From positions 14,103,641-14,167,640 of the forward strand of contig NC_052670.1 in the NCBI RefSeq assembly GCF_016802725.1: a stretch of DNA of 64,000 bases, read 5' to 3'. The notes beneath the pieces were generated by a model, which ran no database searches, was not told the DNA's origin, and saw only the letters and a program-made list of their open reading frames with translations. A program made the translations under genes and the position numbers. Shown in pieces: positions 1 through 12,427 of the stretch (the stretch's first letter is position 1; each line of letters opens with the position of its first letter). This DNA comes from Solenopsis invicta. Lineage: Eukaryota > Arthropoda > Insecta > Hymenoptera > Formicidae.

Positions 1-3000
1 TATCATAATTGTTTTCATTTTAATTGAAAAATGAAAATTGCGAATATTTCTGTAAGATTTCTGTTAATCGACTTTGACCAATTTTCCATCAAATACACAA
101 TATATATACTATATATTCTAATTTCGGAAACACAATTTTCTTATACATATATTACAAAAGTTAAGTTTTTAAACGATTAAGAAAAATTTTTAAACAATTC
201 CAAAAAAATTTATGCAACTCAAAAACGTTATAACAAAAAATGTTTTTTTTTTTTACTCTTAACCCTGCGCTTCTACTTTCTGATCTCTTTAACTTTGAAG
301 TTAAAAAATATTTTGTAAAAGTGAATTTTTACGCAAGAAATTCGGTATCATTGCAACAATTAAAAACATGTTATTTCAAAATTGAAAAAGCTTTGAAATA
401 CTTTTTCGATCATTTTTACGATGGTGTTTTATCAAGCTACAACGTTTCAAAGTAAAACAAAATATTAAGAGAATATAAATTTTCAATTTTATGGAGTTTA
501 GAAACAAAATATCGTAAAAATGAAACTAAAAAACAAATTTACAGTTATATTTGTTCTCTCCAATAAACAAATTTATAACTGTATCTTTTCTTTTAAAAAT
601 GCACTTTTAAAAAATTCTTCGTAATATTTTTTCACTAACAAGGCATAATATAATAAAAGAATTCTGTTTAGCAGTACTCTATTTATACGAATAGATTCGT
701 GCTTAGTTCTAAATATACGAACTTATAACTGAGCTTTCATTACCTGAACAATTTGGACAGTTCGAATAATAAAAGTTCGACGCACTCGACCTCAGTTTTC
801 TGAACATTAGATCCTACTATCAAAACTAATAAATACTGGTAGAGTAGGGAGAGGTAGTGAATCTCTATTATCCGAACCTCGGTTATCAAAACTTTTTTAT
901 CCCCTGACATTTAGAAATAAATGGAGTTCTACAGTACTTTTCGTGATATGCGAGAAAATTGTTTTCAAAAGTGTTCCCAAATTAATGAAATGTACGAGTA
1001 TAATGTGCTTTCTAATTTTGCATCGATTCATAGTGGAATTAGATGATTGACCACAAAAATCATATAAATATATTTACAACTGCTCAATTAGTATAAAAAC
1101 AATTATAACAATTATCGAAGATGATAAAATACAAATCAATATATCTGATCGTCAACGTCGAATCAAAGTCAATTTAATTAATTATTTTTAACTAAATTTT
1201 TAGCTTGACTTGGTCTTTTCCTTCCTGCTATTATATTTTTCCACTTATATTAAAATAACGATTCGATACAAATAGAAAATAACATTTCGGAATATCTCAA
1301 AAAAAGTAAAATACTTATACATATATGAGAAATGACTTTACTCTGTAAAATCATTTTTTGAAAGACATCAACTGATAATTTCTCAGTTTACCTACTTACT
1401 CTGCTTATATGTATGCAAAGTTTCACTAAAATCAGAATTTGCGTGGGTTATCTTATTAAGCTTCTCAGATCAGGTTTTCATACAAGTGAAGGTTAGGGAT
1501 AGCAAGGTAACAATATATAAATTGTTATGGAAGCAAAAATCCAGCAAATTTCTGTGATCAAGTAAATCAGAGCGTTTAGCATTAAAGCATATAACAATTA
1601 AGTATACGTGAGTAACATAAGTAAATTAAAATTTTTATATGCTTTACATCACTTTCTTGTTAATTAAAAATGATTAAGGTAATTCTTAAAAAGTGTTTCA
1701 GAAGAGATTATACGTTATTACTCTTTTTTTTTAAGTAATTGCTTTACCGACATCGAATTTGCTACACATGCCGAGGAAATATAATTACCAGATTAAAGAC
1801 GAGAGAAACAAGCAGTGGTGATGCGCAGTGAATGCTTTTAAATGTAAAAAAGCTTATTACGCACCCTCACCATTTGCTTTTTGTGTGACTCTCGTCCTCA
1901 ATCTGACAACTTTCTGAAAACCCATCTCGGCTGGGGATTATCTGTTCTGGGAATTCGTGAGCAGAGACACATTTTTATTTTAGCGTTACGAACACAAACT
2001 TCCAGCTTTGGTCCACTTTACACTTAACGAGATTAGTATTAATACGATATGTTGATAAGAGATGTTCCAATGTTTATAGGTTGGAAGTACTGTTTGTATC
2101 CCCCCGTGATTTATATACAAGTGCTATTTTAAATTAAGAAAATAATTATACAGATTGTTTGGTCAAATTATAAACCTCTTAATTATAATAAAATTATAAA
2201 ATATTAATAAGTATATTTATATTGTAATATTACTGCAATATATTGCATTGCAATATTCCTAAAAGCGGACGTTTTATCATTACTCGCAATATTATTGCAA
2301 TTTGGAGTAACATCTAGCAACGTTTTTGCATGGTTGCAATGTTGCAAAGAAATATTTTTACAATGTTTTTACAATTCTTTGAGCTATATAATTTATTATT
2401 TTCTGTAACGGTAACAGAAACTTTGCGACAATTTTATAATAACAGTAACAAATTTTATGGTTACTTTGTAAACGTGCAATATATGTATATTATGCGTATG
2501 GACTATATTGCAATTATCAAACTGTCTATAAATTTTGAATTGATCTAGTTAATCTAATTAAATAATCAAAAAGTTAAATAGCGATATAGACTGCCATTTT
2601 TTTAAATAAAAGAAAGGGAAACGAATTGTTACTTTCTAAATACTCAATAGCAACAAAAACACTTTTTACAAAAATTAATATAGTAATGCTTTACTTTCAA
2701 AAAATTATTTTCAAATATGATTTTAACATAGAAAATCTTCGGAGCTTTTCTATTAAAAGTTTTGTTTTCTCAATGAAATATTTCGAAAGTCTTTGTTATA
2801 AAAAAAATTATTTTTAAAAAATTAATTCTAAGACATTTTAACACATTTGCATTATGTAAAACTTTTTTTGCGATATATGTAAATATAGACAAATATAATT
2901 TCTATAATAACTTTTCTTCTTTAATTTAGATAAAAAGAATTATATTTATGCATATAAAATTTCTGAAATTTAATTAACTATGTATAAATAATTTTTTTGT
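1..3000. other. Upstream flank of vanin-like gene V1, duplicated elsewhere in the window
   Basis: No gene was recognised here. Positions 1-450 resemble 12,050-12,400 (the region just before V2). Positions about 650-2,200 resemble 46,350-47,800 (the region before V5), including a stretch containing GACAGTTCGAATAATAA and a conserved block near 1,980-2,090. Positions about 2,560-2,900 resemble 24,070-24,360, upstream of V3. The flank is therefore a mosaic of blocks shared with the other array members. A promoter and a 5' noncoding exon for V1 probably lie here, because an acceptor-like CAG ends at about 3,038, before the V1 start codon. I cannot place the exon. Confidence 0.6.
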
Positions 3001-3065
3001 TTTTGTATAAAATAAATATCGAATTTTTCTTCCGACAGAAACAGTTGAGATTATCAACACTAGAT

Positions 3066-6000
3066 ATGGGTCAACACTGGATCAGTTTTTATCTGCTAGT
3101 AGTATGTGTACATCTATCATATCAGGTAAAGTAACTTTTATCTGTTTAATAATGCTAAATATTTTTAACTTTCCACTACATTTGCCAATTCTGATCATAC
3201 AATTATATCCGCGGAGTAGTTCTGTATTCCAAATTTTGATAAGAGTTTTAACTAAAATAAAATTTAAAAAAAAACAGCGTTTTTTATCTGATGCAGTAAA
3301 TAAACGTTCTAAAGCTAAAAAATAATTATTTATTACAAACATAACAAAATACAGTAGGTCTCTAAGTAAAAAATAAATATTTTTTTCTAATTTGTGTCAA
3401 CTTTAAGATATATATTATTTTAATTACAGTAAGTTTAGATTACATCATATTTCAATCAAGAGAAATATTTACATAATTGTGCACGATAAAGTACACCAGT
3501 GTAATTAAAAAGTAACATGTTAATATATTATTTTTGTTGAGCTAAAACTGTTCCGTGAATTTTATACACTTTACATATGTATTTTTTATTACAGAGATCA
3601 ATACCAAACGCAACAACTTACAGAGCGGCTGTAGTAGAGTATCCTTCAAGATCTTTAACAAACAGCAGTGATACTATGAATGAAAATTCTGACGTGTATG
3701 TCAGATTTATTACAACAGCAGCTCGTGATGTAAGTGTTTTTTAAAAGAAATAGTTTCAATTATTGAGCAGATTACATTTTCTACGTATTAGTGTATTCTT
3801 GTCAATATGGTCTACATTACAAAAATTATTTAAAACATAATTTTCAGAATGTTGATATAATTGTATTTCCTGAAGATGGTTTAACAACATCTAGTTTGCC
3901 GGGAAGAGATAAAATGGGAGATTGGACAACGGTTATTCCCAGTGCCTCAGACAATTGTACACCTTGTTATGAAAATACAATGGAAATCAGCGAGGTATGT
4001 ATTTGATGTATATATGTACCGTACAATTTTTTATATTGTGAGAAATTAATAACATATTAATTTTTTCAAAAAAAATTGTATTAAAATTTAATATACAAGT
4101 TTAAAGCTATAATTGCCAACTACATTTTAAAAGAAGACTCGTTTAGATTGAATAATACGTAAATAGTTAAAAAGTTAAAAGTTAAGTAATAAAATTAAAA
4201 ATTAATAACTTTTAACTTAACTTAATTTATTTTTAATAATTCAATTTTTTACTTGAATTAGTTATTTATAAAATACAAAATTTAATTTATTAGTATTTCT
4301 CCTAAATAAAATATTTATTTATATCAAAGAAAAAAATTAAAAGGAAAAACGTATTTCTACATTAAAAAAAACAATACTACTTTATTTCAAATAAATTTAA
4401 TTTAAATAAAATATTAAAAATTTATTTGATGATCTTTATTGTAATTGTTTTGAGTAATTTAATTTAAAGAAAATACAAATTCCTAATTTAATGTGAATAA
4501 TGCTTTTCAAAATTAATTTTTAATTTAAGTTAATTTAATGTTAAAGTAACTTATAATTAAGTTTATTTTTTATTTATAACTTTTAATGTAACTAAATTAA
4601 TTTTGTAAGACTTTAACTTTATAGCTTTAATTTAATTAAAAAAGTATATTAAATTACACAACTCTGCTGATTGTGATTTCAAATACGGTTTTCATCTGTC
4701 TGAAATTCTCTTCAAAAAAGTTTAAAAAGGCTTGAAATGGTAAAACACAAAACTTCGAATCGTTTATATAGATATAAATAGATAATATAGATAAGGATAA
4801 ATTGAGTACGAAATATTTTTTGTGAATTATTTAATACTCTATTCATACTATTAACAATAAAAAACTATTAAAAAAATTTTTAAGTATTAACATATGAAGA
4901 TATTACAGCCTGACTTGTCGCGTAATATAACTTGTGGTTTTGCAAAAGTTGTGAGTAATCTAGTTCATATGTTTCTGACATAGACTAAGGTAGACGGAGT
5001 CGTTTTACGAGGAGTAGCTGAGATTAGCGGTAAGGGGGGACTACCAGCACTTCGGCTATTTCCGCAGTGTTCGGCTATATTCGGGTTTACATAAAGCTGA
5101 GATGCCAGAAGAACGTGACTACTCGGAGCTATATTCAAAACTATACTGACACCAATATTTTAAATTTAATACTTTAAGCCATTTATTTTTTCGATTATCT
5201 TTTGGTATTTTAAAAATTACGAATTATTTAAATACATTATTATTATTTAAATATGTATAAACATAATTTTTTAATTAAATAATAAATTTTTTGCAAACTT
5301 AAAATTAACCAATAGATATATTCTACTTACAAATGAAAAGTTTCCTGTTTTTTTTTTCTTTTTCTCGCGCGTATACGCGGATGTCAACTTCAAATCGTTC
5401 TTAATCGCTTTCATGCGACCAATTCGTTTGTCTCGTCGCACTGTACCGACGATCATTTACGTGAACGCAATGAGAACAAGGTGCGAATACCGAATACAAA
5501 TACAAATTTACTCACCGATCGCCGCTGGTCGCACCGTGGAGCTTCGTCTCGGCAACAGATATCGAATATTCGATATCTAAGACCTTCTTCACAACGATTC
5601 ATCTTGATTCGCACTTGACTCTTCGTTTTTGGCACTCTCGAAACACTTCTGATACTCACACGCGTGTGAAACTCGGGATACAAGGCAACGAAGAAGATGC
5701 AAAACACGATTAAATGCGACACGACTTTGCATCATCCATCATATTCGACTAACGACGGACGTTGACACGAACGCCCCATATTTCATTTCACTTTTGACAC
5801 TCCACGGCATTCTCGAAGTGCTCGAAAAACTCGTACGGGACGACGAGGATGCGAGGTGAATGCGTAGAGACATCGCGCCGTCCTGCCTGACCGACTAAGA
5901 CCGACCACCGTCGCCGTACTGCGTAGCGGTGTGAGCCGCGCCTGCGCGCTTGCGCCGCCTACGTCGCTAGTACGCAGTACTCCATAACGGTCAACCAGTC

Positions 6001-8761
6001 GGAAGGTCAGGCAGGACGGCGATGTATCGTGGCGCATTTCAACTCGCATCCTCGTCGTTCCATACGAGTTTTTGATGCGAGTGAGTGTTTTGAAAATGCC
6101 ATGAAGTGTCGAAAGTGAAGTGAAATGTCGGGCGTTCGTGCCAACGTACGTCGTCAGTAGGATACGATGAATGATGCGAAGTCATGTCGCGTTCAACCGT
6201 GTTTCGCATCTTCTCTGTGGCCCCGTTTCTTGAATTTTAAATACAAATTATTTAAATACAAATAAAAGAAAAATTAATAAATAAATAAAAATAATAATAA
6301 ATAGATAATAAAAAATAAATAATTATTTTAAATACGAATTATTTAAATACCTTATTATTATTATTTAAATACGTATAAACATAATTTTTTTATTAAATAA
6401 TAAATTTCTTGCAAACTTAAAAAATTAATCAATAGATATATTTTACTTACAAATGAAATGATAAGTTTCCCGTTTTTTTTTCTTTTTCTCGCTGCTCCCA
6501 ATTTTTTCTTTTGCAGTTATTTCGATCACTGCACCTAGATATAATACAATAACTCATTGTATAATATTCAAAAAAGCACGAAAGTGTATAATTGAATAAT
6601 CACAAAATGCAACAAAGCTGTACGCAGTTTAAAGTGACAGCTAAGAGCCGAATGATTCCGAACAATTCCGAATCAAACCGATGTGCTGGTAATCTCTCCT
6701 TACCGCTAATCTCAGCGCTTTCCCTGTCCTATCTAACGGTGTAAACTCCGTCTACCTTAGTCTATGACTGATCCAGTTACTGATCCATAAACGACATTTT
6801 GTTTCAAAACTTTTACTTATAAAATAAACTTTTAAAATTTTTTCAAAATTAAGAAAATGCGAAAAAATACAAAGAATTTAAGAAATAGACAGCTTTTTAT
6901 TGGAAAAATGTAAATAAATAACAGTATAAAAGTCATTAATTTTGAAAAATATTTAGTAATATTTAATACTATTTAATTAAAAAAAAAACATTTTGATACC
7001 TTTGCTTGTTCCCGACTTATTCTTGCAAATCACAGATTTATATCGCGCGTTTAGGCTAGCTTCAAATGTTAATATTTCAAAATTTGGCAAATAATTTTCT
7101 TTTAATATATGGTATAAAAACTTTATGCCTATATTAATAAGTTTTTAGATTTTTTATCCAATTTCAAATCTTTTCTACTTCTCTCTTTTAATTGGAGACC
7201 TTCGGCAAACTAAATGTGTTTAATTATATCATGTTAAAAGAAATTTTAAATCTTCAGATATTAAAAAAAATATCATGTGCTGCAAGCAATAATGAAATCT
7301 ATGTGGTAATCAATATTGCTGAGAAAGTAACTTGCACTAGCGAACCTTGCCCAAAAGATAAAGTATTTTATTACAACACCAACGTTGTATTCGATCGCAC
7401 AGGAAAAATTATTGCCAAGTATGCATTAAAGTTCTTTTAGATAATAATTATTGTAGCAAGATCTTGCTCATATTATATGCAAATTATTTAATTACATTTA
7501 ATAGGTACCGTAAAACAAATCTTTTTGTAACGGAAGTTAACAAATTTGATGTGACAAAAATACCAGAAATAGTGACTTTTGATACTGATTTTGGAGTAAA
7601 ATTCGGAACTTTTATATGTTTTGATATTTTATTTGACGAACCCGCATTAAATTTAACAAGAGATTTTCAAGTTACTGATATTGTATATCCTACAGCGTGG
7701 CATTCTGAGGTGCCATTCTTAACAGGTAAAATGTGGCAAATTTTTTCTTCTTTTTAAGATTTTATTATATGTGTATTAATATTATTAATTACTTTAGCTA
7801 TACAAACGCAAGCAGGATGGTCATTTGCTGAAGACGTAAATCTTTTAGCTGCGGGCTATAATAGACCAAACGTTGGTCATGTTGGTAGTGGAATTTACTT
7901 AGGTGTGTAAAATCGCACTATATATTTTAAATAATTCTTTTTCAGTTTTAAATATTATTCGTAATTGAAATACTCTACCATGCAAATATGTGTTAAATAT
8001 GAATAACATTTTATACAGGCCGCAAAGGAATCGGTAAGGCGATAATGCCTACAACTGGACACGAAGAAATGTTAATATTTGAAGTACCAAAAATAAAAAA
8101 AGAAACTAGATACAGAACAAATCACGATCATTTAGACGTTAAAGAACAGGAAGCTAAGTTATATTATCATAGAAAGAAGAATGTAAATGATGAATTACTG
8201 AAGAAGTGGGAAGACAACACAATAACTGATGATAAAATATTATTGTTACACGAAGATCTTAGTAACTATTATACGTATCCATTAGAAAAAAATATTACAG
8301 AATTAAGCCTCTGCGCAAGTGATTTCTGCTGCAATTTTAAAGTGGAAATTATAAAAGTAGACTCAAATACAAAATATCGTTTAGCGGTTTTTAATGGTAT
8401 TCGTCGTTACTTTACCATTGAAGCTAACTTAAGTGTATGCGGCATAATTCAATGCTCGAATGACTCTGTCTCGTCATGCGGTTCCCTGCAAGAATCAGAA
8501 GTGGTATTTGGGAATATTGAAATTGAGGCAACATTTGAGAATTATGAAAACATTTTGATTATGCCGTCTACATTAAATTCAAATTTACTTCCGTTAAAAA
8601 ATTGGACATTTTATGAACTCACTCGCGACGATTACGTATCTCTTAAGTATGTTAGCATGTCTCTAAAAAACAATATAAACAATTTAGTAACGTTTGGAAT
8701 ATTTTCGAGGAACTTTAATACAGAAAATGCAAACAAAGCATCCTTTTATAACGTTACTTAA
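3066..8761 (+). CDS. Vanin-like amidohydrolase V1 (pantetheinase/biotinidase family)
   Basis: Coding exons: 3066-3125, 3595-3729, 3848-3994, 7258-7418, 7505-7725, 7798-7902, 8019-8761. The spliced model is in frame and gives 523 residues. Residues 1-20 form a hydrophobic signal peptide. The nitrilase-type triad is present: Glu74 (FPEDGLTT), Lys171 (KYRKTNLF) and Cys206 (FGTFICFDILF). The family hydrolyses amides such as pantetheine or biocytin outside the cell; the substrate here is unknown. Exon 5 is 221 nt against 215 nt in the other four copies, a two-residue insertion before the catalytic Cys. Exon 7 encodes the vanin C-terminal domain, preceded by a Lys/Glu-rich stretch. Intron 3 is 3.26 kb because it holds a 1.79 kb foldback element. 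The protein ends in SFYNVT with no hydrophobic tail. This is the most divergent member of the array. Confidence 0.92.
3995..7257. other. Long intron 3 of V1
   Basis: The equivalent intron is about 340-370 bp in V2, V4 and V5. The excess here is an AT-rich block (about 4,080-4,640) made of repeated AAGTTAA/TTAACTTAA-like words, then the foldback element at 4,979-6,766, then unique AT-rich DNA. A similar AAGTTAA-rich block occurs at about 42,880-43,150. No coding sequence is evident. Confidence 0.7.
4979..6766. mobile_element. 1.79 kb terminal-inverted-repeat element in V1 intron 3
   Basis: The ends are inverted repeats: CATAGACTAAGGTAGACGGA at the left and its reverse complement at the right. 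Homology continues inward through a GCTGAGATTAGCGGTAAG block and an ACCAGCAC block. Inside are two direct repeats (about 5,215-5,370 and 6,330-6,495). They flank a GC-rich imperfect palindrome (about 5,715-6,195) whose arms share GGTCAGGCAGGACGGCG-like sequence. No transposase is visible, so it is non-autonomous and probably a nested composite. No clear target-site duplication was found. Confidence 0.75.
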
Positions 8762-8815
8762 ATTATAATGTTATTAGCAACGTAGTTATTATTAAAATTA
8801 TAATTTATATATTCA

Positions 8816-9660
8816 GGGAAGAAAAGAGTATTATGTCTACTGTGAACATTACAGATACCTCATTATCTCCGTTATTAGGTGACGAATTCAAATAATTGTT
8901 TATGGAAATATATAATTAGTAGCCCGCTTTTTAATGGCGATAATATGTTTATACACAATAGCTAACAAATGTTATAAGGCATTTTTACTTTCGAGCATTT
9001 CTAAACTTTTTCAAATAACATTTTAGCACTTAATTTCATGTACTCTTCCTCATTGTTTTTAAATTTGAGCGTATTATCACACAAATGTATGTACTCTCAA
9101 GTATGTTTTTGACATTTAACTTTTTATTCGGCTATACACACTTTAAATTATGCAGAGTTAAATAGTAACATGGAACTTTGTTAATACAGTTTTGAAATTT
9201 TTATATTGAAACAATTTTTCAATAAATCGATTATTATTCTAAAGAGAAATGTTTAGAAACATTAGTGAAACATCATTTTATATTTGTTGTTTGAAGTTAA
9301 ACAAAAATAAAATAATATTTCTTATGATATCATTAAAGTCAAGAAACGCAGGAAAATTTTAAACAAAACTTAAAAATTTATAACTTTGTAACAAAATACT
9401 GTGTTGTTTTTTAAATTAATACAATTTTTAGAAAATTATTTTTAGCCATATTATCATCACTTTTTTCTTCTACTGATCACGCAGTAAGTTACATTTTTAT
9501 AAATAGCGTCATCAAAAGTAATAAATATTTCATTATTTTGGGTCTAAAGTTTGTTAAACAAAACTTTGATAAATATAATAGTTCAAGTTTTAATATAAAG
9601 TATTGATTATAAACAAAATTATTCAATAAAATGAAAATAACGTATTACGCTCTTCTCTCT
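8816..9660. mobile_element. MITE family E, copy E1 (V1 3' flank)
   Basis: About 845 bp, starting just after the V1 stop codon. The left end GGGAAGAAAAGAGTATTATG and the right end CGTATTACGCTCTTCTCTC are imperfect inverted repeats. The body is collinear with copies E2 (26,687-27,970), E3 (28,927-29,814, opposite orientation) and E4 (36,868 to about 37,760, opposite orientation), with shared words such as TTATTAGGTGACG and TAGTAGCCCGC. It has no coding capacity. The other copies indicate a TA target-site duplication. Confidence 0.7.
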
Positions 9661-10590
9661 TGTATATATTATATCTGTACATATTTTTATACATCAAACT
9701 TTCTAAAAATCACTTTATATTTATGATCGTTGATTGACAAATAACTCAAGAATTTCTTTTTCCCTAAATTTTATTATTCAATGTAAAAAAATAGAACATT
9801 AGAGAAAGAATTGAATTTTAATTAGCATCTTTTCTTGGCAATTAACAGTTTGTGAGACCTATGCATATAAAGTTTTTTAATATTATGTACAAATTATAAG
9901 AGCATAATTTTATATTTTTGATACAATCAATACAAATATATTAGAATTCTCTAGCACTAATCTTCAAATTATTGTTAAATTATTTTTATTTATGTAAAAT
10001 TATTTTTGTCATTTGTTAAATGTACATAGATGTTTATAAACAACATGATGATTGTTGATATTCGCAATTAAAATGAGAAAATGTATGAATTTTGCAAAAT
10101 TTCTGACATTAACTGCGTTTGTCAAACATTTTATTTTTATATTATATATCAAAAATATTTTATTATTAATGAAAATATAAACATTTCTTTCTGTTTTTAA
10201 GAAAATACGCATTCAATGTGTTTGTTGCAAATTGCAATAAATAAACGTTTCTTATCCTATAATTAGACTCATTTAATTTAAAGTATCTAAAATAAAATCT
10301 CTTAAACGTATAAAAAAATCAAATTTCTCATAATTTATATTAAAACATTGGTATTGATTACCTGAAATGGCAATCTGATTATCTGGAATGTGTGGTCAAT
10401 CGCAACAAAAATTTAAGTTGGATTAGTTTATACTTTCCAGGTTTTGCGCTCCTATAGAGAAAGCAAGAACTCTCCAGGTAAACTTTGCTTCGCTGTTTTC
10501 GTATAACGTGGCTATATTTCCACTCCATCAAAAGTCGACGACTTTTGATGACGGAGATCACGGAGATTTGGCAATATCCGTGGCGATATT
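9661..10590. other. V1 downstream flank, AT-rich
   Basis: No gene was seen. Positions about 9,660-10,300 resemble the region downstream of V5 (about 51,030-51,740), including GAGAAAATGTATGAATTTTG, so V1 and V5 share their 3' flanks. At about 10,526-10,550 there is a short perfect palindrome, CATCAAAAGTC-GAC-GACTTTTGATG, just before the putative V2 promoter. Confidence 0.6.
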
Positions 10591-10596
10591 CTTGTT

Positions 10597-10728
10597 CGGA
10601 GATATTCATGAGTTTCTGTGTGGAGGGGATGGTACATATACTTTTAATTTTTCCTCTCCATCTTACTTGTCTTGTTATTTCACGTTAGCTCATCATTGCT
10701 TTCAACGTGCAGTTTCTCTTTCAAACAC
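10597..10728 (+). promoter_or_regulatory. Putative promoter and noncoding first exon of V2
   Basis: This block is conserved at 23,230-23,348 (before V3) and 34,913-35,032 (before V4). It begins GAGATATTCATGAGTTTCTG, carries GGGGATGGTACATATAC (TATA-like), and ends CTCTTTCAAACAC immediately before a consensus splice donor GTAAGT. The next acceptor before the V2 start is GACAG at about 12,408. A 5' noncoding exon joined to the ATG exon is the simplest reading. The transcription start site is not determined. Confidence 0.55.
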
Positions 10729-11149
10729 GTAAGTTCTCACGTTAATTTTATGTTTTAACAATTTAATTTAACAATTATTTCCATTAATTTGATTTGGTTT
10801 GTGTACTTAACTTAAGATCAAAACTTGATGACCTTCTTTTTGTAATTATCATTTGCTTTGTTACATTATTTGACGATTGATTATTGTATATTGTTGTACA
10901 TACAATTATACATGATGTTGGGAAAAGACATCAAGCTACATCTATTCTATTTCTACACTTATTGTTCATACAATTTCTTATTCTTCTAAGAACTGAAAAG
11001 AATCCCAAGAATCAGAAAGAGGATCAAGAATCGAAACGTTTCATAAATTTTATTGTCAACAAATGTGAAAACCTCACTTGCAATAGTAAAATTTTATTGT
11101 TACAATTAAAAATGTATGCAATTATAACTAATGTCTCACAGCAGCATTA

Positions 11150-11680
11150 TACATGAGAAAAAATGACTTAGAAGTAGTAACTAAATATCAGTAGTTAGTT
11201 CGATATTTTCTACCAGTGCTAAAAATTGGTTATTAAAGATAAAATATATTTGCTGCAAAATACAGTTTTATTAGCTAAAATAAAATGTGTGCTTTAACAG
11301 GTGTAGCTAAAAAAGTCACTATTCCTCAATACCTTAGTCCCGGTCTACAATTAATGTTGCAAGCCTTAAATCGTAAAAAATTGACCATGGTCAATTATTC
11401 TCCTCATATTCAACTATGATTGGTCAATTTCTTACGGTTTAAGGCTTACTACACCTATTGTAGACTGAGATTTAGGACCGTGAAACTATATACGCATTCG
11501 CTAAACATTATTTGATTCTGGCAGCAAATATTTCTTGCTGTAACTGCTAATTTTAATAACTAATAAATTTAGCTCCGGCAGCAACGATATTAGCTGTCTT
11601 TATTTTAAAGACACATCTTACTACAGCTAAATTTTAGCTTTGTTGGCTAATCTTTTTTCTGCGTGTATATTTTTCTTGAT
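11150..11680. mobile_element. Insertion with an inverted-repeat MITE in the V2 5' intron
   Basis: The aligned V3 intron has no counterpart for about 500 bp here. Inside, at about 11,332-11,482, are inverted repeats. The left arm has CGGTCTACAAT and AAGCCTTAAATCG...AAATTGACCA. The right arm has TGGTCAATTTC...GGTTTAAGGCTT and ATTGTAGACTGAG. No coding sequence is present. Confidence 0.6.
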
Positions 11681-12427
11681 TTATATTAATGAGTCTTACT
11701 TTTCCATTTCGTTAAACTCAATTTATGTAATTTGTAGTGCTATTTTTTCATCGAATGTGCAATTTACAAAGAAGTACTATAAAATGTGATTATAAAGCAA
11801 TGCAAACAAAAAGTCAAATAATCTTTTGAAGTCAAATTTTACTACTATTTTTATAAGTCTATTTTTATCGCCGATTATGTTAATCCAAGTTTGATTAAAG
11901 ACTAACTTCCTATCATTTCGAAAAATACTTTGATAAATGTATAAGCCATCATTTGTTTTACGCAGCCGGAAACAATTCTACATTGACTTTACGTTAATGC
12001 ATCGATAAACCATATCGAATGCTGAGTGATGCATATTTTTATCGTTTTTTAATCTTATTGTTATTGTTTTCATTTTAATTAAACAATTGCGAATATTACT
12101 GTAAAACTGCTGACTTGATAACTTTTGGCCAATTTTTCATCGAATACACAATAAACTGTCATTTCCAACTTTAAGAATACTTGCGGTTTTCTTATATGCC
12201 ACGAAAGTTAAGTTAAAAGAAGTTTTTAAACAATTTCGAAAAAATTTATGCGACTCAACATTATAACAAAAAGTTTTTTCCCTTTTTACTATCGATCAAC
12301 AATGCGCTTCTATTACCTGATCATTTAAATTTCAAAGTTAAAAACATTTTGTGAAAATAAATTTTTACACAAGAAATATGATATCATTAGATTTTTCTTC
12401 TGACAGAAACAGTTGAGATTGTTAAAT

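Noticed and set aside
5783..6049. 88-codon minus-strand ORF in V1 intron 3
   Set aside because: It lies in the GC-rich palindrome of the composite element and has no recognisable domain.
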